This document shows positions 36,501-53,602 of a DNA stretch of 64,000 nt, one piece after another. The stretch is from Primulina eburnea (lineage: Eukaryota; Streptophyta; Magnoliopsida; Lamiales; Gesneriaceae): the NCBI RefSeq assembly GCF_022965805.1, contig NC_133106.1:37437913-37501912 (forward strand). The letters run 5' to 3'. The notes under the pieces were generated by a model. That model searched no databases. It had not been told where the DNA came from and was given only the letters and a program-made list of their open reading frames with translations. Both the position numbers and the translations under genes were made by a program. Numbering within the stretch: the first letter of the stretch is position 1; the number at the start of each line of letters is the position of its first letter.

Positions 36501-36820
36501 CTCTAGTAATAATCTTCCAAGAAAACTGGACATGAAATCTTGGAAACAGGTGGGGTAAAAAAACTCCTGTTACTGAAGATTTTCAGGAAATATGGAACCC
36601 AAGACGACCGATATATATACTGAAGAAAAAAGATTTAAGAAATCAAGGGACGGAGCTAAAATTAATGGCTCGCATGAACAAGAAATCAACAAGCTGATTT
36701 CCAGATCTAGGTGATGGAAATGGAAGCAAGAGATAGTAGCCTACGTGACTTGAGATATACAAAAGCCATTGGCTTCTGCAGATGAAAGAAATCCTACCAA
36801 CAACAACTGCCCCCGTAACA

Positions 36821-36828
36821 ATTTATAG
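36821..36828 (-). promoter_or_regulatory. Probable TATA box of the MIR159 primary transcript
   Basis: CTATAAAT on the minus strand lies about 330 bases upstream of the miR159 star arm. This would put transcription start near 36795 and the hairpin about 300 nt into the transcript, a normal layout for a plant MIRNA gene. Confidence 0.5.
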
Positions 36829-38203
36829 ACAGCATAGCTACCCTTGTGGGTAACCCTAGGAGAAGAGTGATAAATATTTAATTTGATCTTTTAAAAAAAT
36901 ATATAATAAGGAATAATTTAAGTAATAAATCTTTGAAAATAATATTGAGTCAAACACTATCTATTTATATTTGTAAGAAATTACTCGTAAAATGATATTT
37001 TTTAAAAACTTATTCTTACTAAAAAAGAATAAATTTGTGTTTGGTTATATACATGGAATTTCTATTTTTTTTCAATTTTTGAATCATAAAAAAAGGGATT
37101 ATTAAAAACGAAGCCACAATGATTTTGGAATTAATAATAGCAAAAAAATTATTATCCTATCGATATGTATATTTGAATTTTACGCGCTACTCAATATTTT
37201 TTAGTTTTTTTTCTTGACGACGGAGCTCGCTGCCGTTATCATATTTTGATGTACATTAAATAAACTTCCGGACACACACAATATTATGTAAATCACATTA
37301 ATCAGTTAAATCACATTAGATAAATTTTGTACGACAGACTCGTCCAAAAATGTTAAGAGGAGGATATAACTCTCGAGCAATTTGTTAGCTTCCACATATT
37401 CTACTATTTTGGACACATTCTCATCATGACAATATTTTTTTAGTTTTAAACTTTAATTTGAGCAACAATGTCAATATTCTACTGCTTAGTGCAGCCAATA
37501 CTTCGAATAAATTAGTTTCAATTTTTAAAAAAATTATTTTAAAGAAGACTTCCAGTGCTGGATCTGGTTTTCAAGTTCACACAGATCCAACTTGCCCAGC
37601 CGTTTCTTTTATTTTCTTTTCATTGCGAGATACCATGACTAACTAAATCCAACACATACCGGTCGGACATTGTCCCAAGTGTTCATTCAATAATGCAGAC
37701 TATGCAGTATAAGTTATGTCTGTGTCATCTCACAGTGACAAATCATACGGTACTGTATTGAATAGCATTAGATAAATTTTAGTAGGTGAGCTGTGTTAAA
37801 ATCGATATATATTACATACATAAAAATACAATCAACGTCTCGAAAAATAAATAAAATGGGTACAAATCTTATCAGGAGACGAGAATGGGTGGTGATTGAT
37901 TAGATTCCCTTTGGCTAGAAAGTCACATGCGTCTGTCATAAAAAAAATATATGATCGATGGCCCCAAGAAAAGGAAAAATGGCACTGCCCGCCTCTGGAT
38001 TTACTTTGACTGCAGGGAATGAATAGTTGTGAATAATGAATACTGTGCATAGTACTGTCTTTGAATGACCTCTCCAACTGTATTTCCTGCGCTTGAATTC
38101 ACTTTATGGGTAATAATACAGTTTGTCATTTGCTCGGCTAACCATGATCACCTCATTTTTATAAACGGAAATTTGTATTTTTTTTATCTTCTATTTTATT
38201 ATT

Positions 38204-38382
38204 GACAAAAATTTGTGTGACGATCTCACGGATCGTAGTTTGTGAAACATATCTTTTATTTGATTCATCATGAAAAATATTACTTTTTATGCTAAAAATA
38301 TTACTTTTTATTGTGGATATCGGTATGGTTTACTCATTTCGAAGATAAAGATTCGTGAGACCGTTTCACAAGAGAATTACTC
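38204..38382 (+). mobile_element. Mutator-like MITE, copy 3
   Basis: It runs from GACAAAAATTTGTGTGACGA to GAGAATTACTC (179 bp). The flanks TTTATTATT (38195-38203) and TTTATAATT (38383-38391) match at 8 of 9 positions. Confidence 0.85.
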
Positions 38383-38921
38383 TTTATAATTTCAATAATT
38401 ATCTTTTTAACAATCTTATTCTTTGAAAACAATTTGGTGTTGTTCACATCAGTATTTTAGACGAAAAATGAACAAAATTATAAAAAATCAAAAAATACGT
38501 GATTAAAATTGAAATTCGACACGGCGAATAAAAAAATTATAAAAAAGTAAGATCGAAAATATATTTTTCTTTTTTATTATCATTTACCCTATGAAATCAA
38601 ATAGGAACACATGATATTTATTTTTTGAAAAACGAATAACACTTAAAAAAATGATAGTCTTTGTTTCTTAAATAAATAAATAAATAATTGATAACTTTTG
38701 TTCGCAGATGGTTTATAAAACTTTTTATAAAAAAAATTTCTGAGATTGACTTGTTTCCCCTAATTTTTAATTCTCTAGCAGATATATATTAATCTAATAT
38801 TTTCTGGTTAGTACTTACAATCAATAAATCGTAAATTAATTTATATAATCCAATCTGATTTTAACATAATTTCTTATTTATTTGTTCACCTCCATTAATG
38901 TTTTGGGGTGCAAAATTAATT

Positions 38922-39093
38922 GAGTAGATCTTTTATGAGACGGTCTCGCAAATTTTTATATGTGAGACGGGTCAATCCTATCGATATTCACAATAAAAAG
39001 TAATACTTTTAGCATAAAAAGTAATATTTTTTATGGATGACCCAAATAAGATGTCCATCTCACAAAATAAAACCCGTCATATAAATTTTTGCC
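38922..39093 (-). mobile_element. Mutator-like MITE, copy 4
   Basis: The element is in reverse orientation, from GAGTAGATCTTTTATGAGAC to ATTTTTGCC (172 bp). An exact 9-bp duplication AAATTAATT flanks it (38913-38921 and 39094-39102). Confidence 0.88.
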
Positions 39094-39695
39094 AAATTAA
39101 TTTTAGACAGACAAACCAATGTTTAGGAATTTCGAACAAAAAAAAAAAGTATTTTTCATTTTTCAGATAAATAGCAAAATAAACGGAGGAGTAAATAAAA
39201 TTATTCATGGGTCGAACATCGGGTTTTTTTTTTAAAAAGTTGAATTCGGAAACAAGGCCCAAACACTGAAATGGGCTAAACAACGTCAGTCGCAATTGTT
39301 AACGTTTTATTGGATCAAAATATTTGGGCTGGGCAGTAGTTTTATTTAGGGTTGCATAAAATATCGATTATATTATATTTAAGTTAAACACACTATAAAT
39401 GTTAAAAATAATACAAAAATATACTATTTTATATGATTATTTATTTTAATTAATCATGATTATTTTTTTAAAAGAGCACGTTATTACTTGGTTATAATTT
39501 ATAAATGATTTTGGCTCCTCTGGCCATCGGAGGTGGCTGCGAGAAAATGAAGAGCTCATCTGTCCTAAACAATCTCCACTAGAATCATGGGTTTACGGAA
39601 TTGTGCTATTCAGGTCAAATTTCCAAGACCCGTCGAGATTTTGGTATAATTGGAGCCGGAGGAGCGTCAACTGAAACGAGAGATTCAGAGGAAAA

Positions 39696-43694
<3,999 letters not shown>

Positions 43695-45034
43695 TTTGGG
43701 GTCAACTATCTGGCTTTTTAAGTTTTTGTGTACAAATGAATCCTGTCTGCTACCAGAGGTTTGTGATGGCTTTCTCACATAATCCTTCTTTTAGCTGTCA
43801 TTTGTATTTTAATTCTCTGTTTTCATTGTTAAATTGTTTGTTCTTCTTTGTTTATTACCAGTATATCAGAGCAACAAAACTTGTGTCGTGAAGAATGAAG
43901 TCGCAATTTGATTCAGAATGAATACAATTGAATATAGCGCCTCTCATGAACTCAGAATCTGTACAATAGAGCAGGAAGAGCTATAATATCTTTTACAATG
44001 TTATTCGATAATTTTTACATGATTTGAAACTTGAATTTTGGTATTCAATTAAAAGGTTATGTAAACCTGTGTTTGAGATGTAAAAGGAGATCCAATATTG
44101 TTTGCGGAAACATTTTCCTTCATTGTTTTTAAGATAAAGCTTCCTATGCTTAGATGAGGGGATTTTTTTCTCTGAAATGTGCATCAAGATTTGACTTTGT
44201 ATCCATTTTTTCCAAGAATATTATGTTAACTGCCCTTTTCACGTATGCTGGATTGACATTTTTATCTGGAATAAGTTTTATTACATGGATTGTGATGTGG
44301 CCTTTTTTTTACCACGTGGCCGTTTTGGTGGTGATTAATATCATGTGATTTTACTTGTTTAAAGTTTTGAACTATATCTTGCCATTGTCAATTCATGGGT
44401 GAATTACTAGTTTACTTGGATTTTCGAGGGCTTCATGGTTGCATTGATGGCAGTAGTGACTCGTCATTTAAAAGTTGACATCAATTATATGTATGATTGT
44501 AATAAAACACAAGGTTCGTAACCATTTTGCACGTCTCTCCTTTTTAAAAAAAAAAAAAAACAATCTCGTGTACTTTTCTTGAAACACAATTTCTATGTCT
44601 ATTTTAGTTTGTGCGTGTCTTCATCAAAACAAAAATTTCTTGTCATGTATCAATCATATGAGCCTCGCTTATAATTCCATTTTGTTTGGAAATAAAAATG
44701 ATTTTTTTGTCGTGTTTTATTTGCGCTGCTAGCATGATAGACGATAGTGTCCAAATCCCATGGCACACAACTGTTGTGGTTAAAAATCAAGAAATTTTCA
44801 GTAGCTTTTATTCATATTCATACATGTGCTTATTTTATTCTAATCCAAGATCAAACTTTTTGGAAAATTAATTGCTCAATCATAGAAATTACAGGATTAC
44901 AACAATTCATATCGTCCAAACGCTATTTAATTTATAATAATTTACGTGCATAGACTGCATTTTGCATGGATTCAGGTGAATTTGAACATTCAACTCCATT
45001 CTGAATTCCATTCAGCAAGTCACAAAACATATCT
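43695..45034. other. Convergent spacer between CDKD and MATE genes
   Basis: The 3' flanks of two genes that face each other. No gene, RNA or clear repeat was recognised; a poly-A run lies near 44548. Confidence 0.6.
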
Positions 45035-48000
45035 TCATATCAACACGTCCACTGGAACCGTGGAGTCGAAGACTCTCTCTTCGGCCTTCTTCGCCTAAAC
45101 AAGACAGTAATTCCCAGATCGATATTAATTTTATGATAAGGACTTGAATTGAATCACATTAAGGCAAGATGAGATGTTTACTTCGAGTTCCCAATTGGTG
45201 CGCGATACAATAACAAGAAGAGAGACAACTTGCACCAGTAAAGCGCATAGAATCCCCAACCATAGACCCTACAAGTTTTTGACACATATTTTCACATTGT
45301 CTGCAAAGAAATAAATGTGGAAAAAAAAGGTTAGATATCAATGAATTTTTTTACCTTTCCTCCTATGTGTGAAACAAATGCCAACAATATAGCCAATGGA
45401 ACGCCCAGAAGATAGTATGATCCAAGATTAACATAAGCCCCAATCTTTTGCAAACCGCATCCTCGAACCGATCCTACGCTTACAAATTAACAGTACACAT
45501 ATTTACCTGTGCATCGTATGCCAAGAGCTATAACTGATAATAATAGTGTATCTCAAGTAATTTCGCGCTAAAAAGATCAAACAAGTGATATGTTAGTAAT
45601 TACATGCTTGATCATTTACACTAAGAACTCTTTGAAAATCTGTGGACTTGGTTTAATGCCAACTCTGGGTCAGTGTAATGAAAACTATGGTTAACAATAA
45701 TACCGATGCAAATCAAATATTTCAAATTTTGCAACCAACAAACAATTATTTTTTGATCAATATGTCGACAATAAGAGAAATTAATGTTTATATAACGTAT
45801 ATGATCATCATCATTATTATTTGGATAACGTAACAAGTGGTGCCATAGAAAAAGTAAAAGAAAATCATTCATCTGCGAGATAAGTTTAAGATCTTGGTCT
45901 ATTTAGAAGCGTAGATACCTGAAAGAACACACTGAACCCCATCCATGAAGTTGGATGCTGCAAGAATTGGCATCATGATTCCAACGTATCTCGCAACTGC
46001 TGTTTCGTTGCTGTAAGCATATCCCCACACATTTCGTATCAATATCAAAATCAAGCCTACCATAATGCCCTCACCGATAGCCATCACTAGGACTACGCCA
46101 ACTGCTAACCGTGCAGCACGTGGATGCCCAGCCCCAAGTTCATTAGAGACTCGTGTGCTACATTGTAAAATACAGCCGTTATCATGAGGTGCAACCCACT
46201 ATCATAATATCAGACCACGATGATTTATCTAAACCTTGTGGTTATAATTTACTATGTTGTGTAGAATGTCTAACTAGAGGAGGAGATCAAGGGGGCACAA
46301 GTAAGGGCAGTTGTCACTTAAGATGAAAAAGTGATTCAAAATTTATGTATTCATAATTTATAAGCTTCTTACTTTTCCATCAATTTATGGTTAACATTAT
46401 TGGAGAAAAAATATTATTGGAGAAGAAGATTTGTTGCATGACTAACCTGACTGCACAACTGAGTCCGAAAGGGATCATCCAAACGGTTGCAGCTGTGTTA
46501 AGGCTGGAGATGAAAAATGTTGATTCAGTTAGCGTTACCAGTGTAATTTTCAAGACAGAATAAATCAAAGATTTATTGAGACAAGATGAAGAGAGGGGGA
46601 AAAGGGTCAAACCAGATTGAAAGCACCGAGGTTTCTAACTCAGGATTTGGAAGTAGGCCAGAAAGTAGAACCATCATTTCAAAAGACCATGCTTCCAAGC
46701 TGTTAAAATTGCAAAATAAATCATCATCTACAAGAAGTATTCTGTTTGACATAATTTTAATGCTGTGTACAATTCATAACAAGAAACAGATAATTAACAT
46801 CCATCAGTTTATTTTCACATAATTACTTTTAAGGGTAAAAGTAGAGTCATATGAGATTCAAAACAAACAACAAAAAAGATGCACGAAAATTATAAGAAGA
46901 ACGTTGGGAGGTAACAATCTCAGGCAATCCTATGTGCCAGCTATCCAAATATGAGGCTTAGGCCATTATTGTATTAACTTGGAGAGAAGAAGGCACTTAC
47001 CAAACCATGATTGCTGAAGGAATGGCAAGTCTGATAAAAGTAAGGACGTTATGTATGGCTTCTTTTGAAAATCCTGTCCAAGTCTTCGCACATGAAGAAG
47101 AAAACTTGATGTAAAGCGACAAAAACAAAACATTCATCCAGTAAGATACTGAATTTGCCACCGCAGCTCCTCGAACACCAAGCCCAGACTTATAAACAAG
47201 AGCCCAACACAAAGGGATATGCAAAGCAGTGGTGATTCCCGAGCTTATCATCATGGGGAATACGATGTTTTGCGTTTGAAGGAATCTGACTTGGCATTGA
47301 AGAAAACCAAACCCAAAGATGCTAGGAATCATGAAACGAGCATAACTTCCAGCCTCTTTTGATATATTAGGATCTTGGCCTAAAGCTGTTAAAACTGAAG
47401 TTGTGTTTGCCCATACGACAGCGAGAGGTATGCACACTATTAGAAGAACAAACATGGCTCTTTGCATGTGGATGCCAAGCATATGATACTGCTTTGCTCC
47501 ATAAGATTGGCCGCAAAGCGTGTCTAATGCACTAGCCATTCCCATCTACTTGGTCACCAAAAAAGGGTCGAGGATAATAAGGGATTCAGGAATTAAGATC
47601 AGTAAACAATATAGATTTCGATCCTTTTTTTCCATTTAAGAAACAAAATTATTGTTTGTTTTTCATTTGAACAAAATGGAAACTATAGGTGTCAATTGTA
47701 TTTATCAGAGACAAAGCAGTGGATAGTTCACCACTCACAATCGAAGATAATCTGGACTATACCTACAAATCTTCTTAATATACCAAATGATATTAACTAA
47801 TCATGATTCGCAATCGTGGTCGCAGAAATCGCCGCGGAGGTCACCGTTTCAGTTCTCATGACATTTCGCGAAATGATCGCGGTGCTGATATTTTTTAAAA
47901 ATTAATACAAATTGAAAATTTTAGAAAAATATTTTAAAATATGTAAATCAAAATAAATATCATTTAAATAGATTATTTGATTAAAACAATATATTAGATA

Positions 48001-49467
48001 TATTTTTTAAAATTTTATTCACGTCTTATTGAATAACAAAGCATATCTTTGTCATATACGAAACAAAAGATTATTTTTCGAAAAAAACAGTTTTACTAAT
48101 ATCATTTTTCAAAATTTGCATATTATTTAAATTAATATGTAATTATTGTAATGTATAACAAGTTTCAATTATATACTAAATTTACACTTTAAAACTATTT
48201 TTAATATATTTTATATATACTTTCAAAATTAACTTTATTAAATAAATAATTGATAAAATAGATCGAATACTTTTATGTTCTTCTATCAATTTACTAAAAG
48301 TTTATATTATATGTATTATTTATGAAATCTATACAAATTAAGAAGAGTAGGTCGAGCTATACAAATTATGAAATCTATACAAATTATATGTATAATTTAT
48401 GAAATCATTTACCCATAATAAGAAAAGTGAAAAAATTAATAATAAAAATAAATAAATAAACAAACAAGAAGAGCACATGAAGAGCTCGATCCAGCACCTC
48501 GACCCAATTGGGTCGACCTCTTCACCCCTAACACCTTGGACCCGACTCTCCTGTATTTTTTTTTTACCGTTCTGTTCCGTGTCATTTCGTTGATCTGTTC
48601 CACAGATAACATGTCGTTTTCTACCTACGTAACGACATCACAAAGCATCAATTTTCACCTCGTTCCCATTCCGTCCCCGGACGACATCACAAAACATCAA
48701 TTTTCACACCCCGGAACTTCGTCACGGTGGGACTCGTTCCCATTCCGTCCCCGGAACGGCCGTTCCGATATCGTTTCAACAAACCATGTAACTAATGAAC
48801 GCATCATTTTCAGAATTATTATCAACCCCCGATGAATAAGCCAGTAATACGTATACTTCCGGCTGCTATCGCAGATGCCAAAGATAGACACGACTCTAAG
48901 GGGGATTTTCTAGTTCTTCACGCAACCACTATTCAAGGATTTTGCTTAAATACCCATGCTGATACCAATGTATGAAGCCAAAACATTCTACATATTTCCC
49001 TTTCTTTCATCCGAGTTCCGACACAGTCTCTAGGCTACTGTACGAAGAGCTAAACATGTGTAAATCAAAATTTCATGTTATCTTTGATCAATTTTGGGTT
49101 CACCAGCAGTAAATGAATATTTTAAAGTTCATGACCAACCCCAACCATTACCACCCATCTTGCTTAATTAGATTATTCTTGGGGCCTCTCCTCTTCAAAT
49201 GAGGAAGAGATTTTTTAAAGAGCTTACCAACAAGGTGAAACCGGTGACGGAGGAAAAAGAAGTGGCCATTGAAGCACCGGAAAGAGCTAAAACCCCCAAG
49301 TGACCCACAAACATCAAAGAGATCAGCTGCAAACAAAACTGCAACAAACTGACCAAAATTAGAGGACCCGCTAGCCACAGCTGCTTCTTCACTTCGTTTG
49401 CACAACCATTTTCTTGATCTGGGATTTTCTCAATCAGAGCTGTGCTTTCATTATCAGTACTCTCCAT
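45035..49467 (-). CDS. MATE-family efflux transporter (DETOXIFICATION/DTX type)
   Basis: Multidrug and toxic compound extrusion protein, an H+-driven exporter of organic cations and secondary metabolites in the plasma or vacuolar membrane. Eight exons on the minus strand: 49467-49228, 47545-47001, 46699-46613, 46503-46447, 46157-45919, 45473-45355, 45268-45182 and 45094-45035, total 1434 nt, 477 aa. All junctions keep frame. Family landmarks are [91 protein letters not shown] and a charged C-tail. About twelve hydrophobic helices are spread over the exons. It looks like the DTX10-17 subgroup. Substrate cannot be told. Intron 1 is 1.68 kb and contains a GC-rich repeat patch. Confidence 0.93.
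48632..48763. repeat. GC-rich tandem repeat patch in MATE intron 1
   Basis: ACGACATCACAAAGCATCAA recurs 49 bases later, and TCGTTCCCATTCCGTCCCCG occurs at about 48660 and 48734. The patch is much richer in GC than the rest of the intron, suggesting an inserted repeat fragment. Confidence 0.75.
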
Positions 49468-52343
49468 TTGCTACGATGATTGACTTGAAATCGATCAAGC
49501 TAAAGTAAAGAACGTAATTGCTCAAGATTGCATTAGCATGTAATGATCATCCCGAAGAATTGGCAATTTTGCATGTATGTGAAAATGTGTTGTGTTGAAT
49601 CCTCGGCCGCTATGAGGCTTGGATGGGAAACGAGCAATACAATTAATATAAATCTGAACAGCAAAAAGTTGATTTTGCTTTCTCGCCAATCCATAATCGT
49701 GTTTTTGTCTTGTTGTGGAACCGGCATACTCTAGTATCTGAAATAAAATAAGTGTGATAATTGTGAGATCTGACAGTTTTTTTAAAAAAACATAAGCGAC
49801 CAAATTAAAAGTAGCATAGTAGATACTCAAAAGATTACTTATGTATAGTGATATTTTCAACCAAACAAAAGAACTAAAATAAAAATGACCATGTTTAGTT
49901 AATATAAGAATAATCTTGTTTGTTTGTCTAAGAACAAAATGAACTTAGTGGGATGTATTCAATGTAGAGATTTAATGACTTTCAATGATTTTTTTTTAAA
50001 TGATAGATTTTTGTGGATTTGTTAGATTTTTATTGACTCTCGTAGAATCTCACAGATTTGTAATCAATGAAATCAACATGTGTTGCCTTCAAAGTGATGG
50101 ATAAAATGTTGGGAAAAGAAGCTGTATACATCATCATTTATGGAATATATACCTTGTTAGATTAATTCGTAATTATGAAAATATGATCATATAATATTAT
50201 TAAAAGCTACAAGTTTTCATACGAAAGCACGCGCAATTAAATATGAGTCCACCTAGATTAGTTATAATAGTAATTGTAACTTTTAATAATATTATATTTT
50301 AAATCATTCAAATTATGTAATAATCCAAATATTATGTTTTATAAGTTGATGTGACATGTATTTAATTAGCTAGTTAAGTATGATGAAATTAATTACATTA
50401 AATTTTTTTATGTAAGTGATGGTTACTGATTTATTATATTTAATTGAATAGTTTAATCCTTTGAAAGGAGTAATTCCACTAATGGTATTAACTTTCAAAG
50501 GAAAAAAACTACTGGCATTAAAAAAAAAGGGCAAATGAATGATTTCCGATAATTTGGTTTCGTTTTCTAATTTATTTAACCAAACCCTAAAAACCAATCC
50601 ATATCAATCATGACAAAAATTTGTGTGAGACGGTCTCACGGGTTGTATTTGTGAGACGGATTTCTTATTTGGGTCATCCATGAAAAAGTATTACTTTTTA
50701 TGCTAAAAGTATTAGTTTTTATTGTGAATATGGGTAGGGTTGACCCGTCTCACAGATTAAAATTCGTGAGACGGTCTCACATAAGACACACTCATCAATC
50801 ATTTGGTTTAGTTTTCTAATTTATTTAAATTTTGTTTTGTTTTTGTTTACCCCTATATATCAATACCAATGACCCATTCATGCCAATATCCCACACCAAA
50901 TTAACAAACGCAAGCAAATTTTAAGTAAAATGCGTCTCTTTCTTGTGGAAATGCATCTTTATATATATTTTTATGTATATATATAGTTCATAAAATATCA
51001 TTAGTATTATGAAAATTTGATGATAGATATACATTGCTTTATAAATAAATTTTAGGGTTTCCAATTATTTAACGAAGTGAATGAAAATATAAAAATATAT
51101 TTTATTTAAAAGCCTGATAACGGATAATGGTTAAAAAAATTTAAAAAAATTCAAACTAATTCATTTTAAGAATTTATATATTTTGATACAAAATTCGTAA
51201 TATCATTAACTGAAACATTGAACATTAAAATTGGAATAGGACGAAGACGAAAATCTATATATTTATAAAAGTGTAGATTCTGCGCAAAAAATTTTGCATC
51301 GTGCTTTTATTACATTGTTAAAAAACTAAATATTGTTTGTATTAATTGCATGAATATATATACCTATAAAGTGTGGATGATGGATACATTTTTTGTGTTA
51401 TGATTTTGCTACATTACCTAAAAACTATTTATATTGTTTGTTCTAATTGCATGAATATTAGTAAAAAAAAAAGTATATGAAATTTAGTGTCAAATTTGTG
51501 ATAATAAATTTGTAGAAATCTATGTATTACTCATTTGTTTAATTTATACAATTATTTTTTTGAACCTATTAAACACATGATAATCATATTAATGTTTTTA
51601 TTTTGTCAATAGAAAATTGCAATATAAGATACTTAAAAAAATTATTAAAATAATATATTTTTGAATAAATAAATATTTTTTCATTAAAAATATTTTAAAA
51701 AACATTTAAAAGTGTGAATCATTACCTAATATATAATACACACACATATACATACATATATAATTTTGAATGGATTCCACCCAATATATAATTAATCAGT
51801 AGTCTAATGATTCCAACTAATATATAATTAATAGTCTAAAAAATACTAATGAATTATCACTAAAATATACATTGATTGTAGTAATTTATATCACTTCAAA
51901 AATAAAATGTAACTCCTATATTAATTTTTTCAAATAATACATCTTTAAACTACATTTAAATTTTTTATCTTTTTGATTTCCTCTCAACATGTTATTTTAT
52001 TATTTTAATGCAATTTTGTCGTTATATTTTTGTGCAATTTCTTAAATTATAATATCACAACAAAATATATGAAAAAAAATAATTATATATGGAATAGTAA
52101 AATAATATAATAAGAGAATATAACATAATCCAGTTTCTGTTCATATTTGTGGAAAGAATATCATATAATCCAGTTTATATTCATAGCAACTTTTGTGGAA
52201 AGGGATACGAACCATTGGCAAAACCAATCCGGTGAATAAATTTTCACTATCCTATATGCAGTAAAACATCAAAACCCTGTACATCTCTTGTCTGAATACT
52301 AATTTTAGCGAACTACTGACATCAATCTTCAACTGTACATGGA
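49468..52343. other. Very AT-rich spacer left of the WAT1 remnant
   Basis: It holds the MATE promoter side and MITE copy 5. From about 50900 to 52150 the sequence is almost pure A+T with no gene. A TTTAATGACTTTCAATGA stretch near 49975 resembles MITE sequence but has no clear partner end. Confidence 0.6.
50612..50793 (+). mobile_element. Mutator-like MITE, copy 5 (best preserved)
   Basis: It begins GACAAAAATTTGTGTGAGAC and ends GAGACGGTCTCACATAAGAC plus ACACTC (182 bp). An exact 9-bp duplication ATCAATCAT flanks it (50603-50611 and 50794-50802). Both ends contain the palindrome GTGAGACGGTCTCAC, or GTGAGACGGTCTCAC preceded by TTC. Confidence 0.92.
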
Positions 52344-52349
52344 TTGCAG

Positions 52350-52702
52350 GGAGTTATATCTTCAGGGATAGTAACAGACCTGGTGTATTCAGAAAGGAGA
52401 TCCAGTTTTTGTTGCGAGTTTGCAGCCAGTTCAAACAGTTTTAGTCGCTGGCATGGCATTTGTAATCCTTGGCGACCAATTATACTCTGGAGGGCATGTC
52501 AAGACATTGAAGGAAAAAGATGGCATAATATAATCACCAAAAAAACTTGAAATAAATTAAAGTTCCAGCAAACTGAATTTTTTCCCAAAACTTGATAAAT
52601 TTTCCAATCTTTAGGGTCATTGGAGCTATCCTCGTTATGATTGGCCTCTATCTAGTCTTACGGGGTAAAGCAGCAGCAGCAGAGACAAAGATTCAAATCT
52701 AA
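52350..52702 (+). pseudogene. 3' end of a WAT1-related/EamA-type transporter gene, broken
   Basis: Two terminal exons of a nodulin-MtN21/WAT1-type membrane transporter are visible. Exon 52350-52493 starts GVISSGIVT, then changes frame near 52376-52379 to TWCIQKGDPVFVASLQPVQT and VILGDQLYSGG. Exon 52615-52702 gives VIGAILVMIGLYLVLRGK and a stop. Between GIVT and TWCIQ several bases are missing, so the frame is lost. The donor after YSGG is not GT but GC (GG|GCATGT), a weak site. No upstream exons were found in the AT-rich sequence to the left. It is a decayed fragment. In Arabidopsis a gene of this family lies beside CCT4, from memory, so this may be the original neighbour. Confidence 0.75.
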
Positions 52703-52762
52703 CATAATGATGAAACATTGACAAGACATCTGTTACAGAGCAACAGCAAAAGCCAAGAGTGT

Positions 52763-52953
52763 GGTTTGTTTCACCCTACCCCTGCAGGCACTGCCTGCAG
52801 GGGTAGGCAGGGGTAATAACAGTCCAGATCTCTCCACATGAGTGATCCGGACCCACCTCCATGAAAAAAAAAAACAAAAAATGACTCGAAAAAATCCGAG
52901 CCGTTGGATCGACCCCTGCGGGTACTGCCCGCAGGGTAGGGTCGAACGAACCC
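52763..52953. mobile_element. MITE with CCCTACCC/CTGCAGGG ends and 8-bp target duplication
   Basis: The left end reads GGTTTGTTTCACCCTACCCC; the right end in reverse complement reads GGGTTCGTTCGACCCTACCC. Each end continues as its own palindrome (CTGCAGGCACTGCCTGCAGG on the left, CTGCGGGTACTGCCCGCAGG on the right). The flanks share AAGAGTGT (52755-52762 and 52954-52961). About 190 bp, non-coding. The 8-bp duplication suggests hAT type. Confidence 0.75.
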
Positions 52954-52961
52954 AAGAGTGT

Positions 52962-53602
52962 CATGGTGACACTGATATTCCATAACAATCTTAAGCCGGT
53001 CAACACATGGTGATTTGCTCAAACTTCTATTTCATGGAACATAAATCCAACTGTTCTCAAAAAACCTTAGCATCAATATCTTTACAGGAATGTTTGAATT
53101 TTATGCGCTTTAGAAACATTACACGTTTGCTGGCCTATAAAAGCATAAAAAGGACAGATGAAAATGAGCTGCACTATTATGAACTTCAGATGAAGTGAAT
53201 GCTGCAGTTTTGCGAAGTGGCATGATAGGATCCAAGCCTGGCTTAGAATTTTCAATTATAACACTTTTCAGAGTTTCGGTCGAGAACAAGCACGACGAGA
53301 ATTTATCTGTTCGGCCAGTTGATTTACATAAAGAAATATTGTTCAGGATGTGGGGTCATCAATATGCGGTCATCACAAGGGGTAAAAAATCTTTTAAGAT
53401 AAGTGATCACAGTTTACCTGTATAACTTCATAGAGACTATATGTGTTGGTTTTGCCAATCACTGGGAAAACGAAAAGGACAGTTCAAATTCAGAACAACC
53501 CAAAATACATTAAACCGAATGAAAAGAACACACAAATGTAACAAAAGTGTCATAAAAAGCAGTTTTCTCAACGACCAAAACATTTTGAAGCACCAATCAA
53601 CT
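52962..53602. other. 3' flank of CCT4
   Basis: About 640 bases with no supported gene; the part next to 53603 should be the CCT4 3' UTR. Confidence 0.5.

Larger units (their letters stand above)
36850..39695. other. Spacer between MIR159 and CDKD
   Basis: AT-rich, with MITE copies 3 and 4 and no supported gene. The last 150 bases before 39696 are GC-richer and probably hold the CDKD promoter and 5' UTR. MIR159 and CDKD are transcribed away from each other. Confidence 0.6.
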
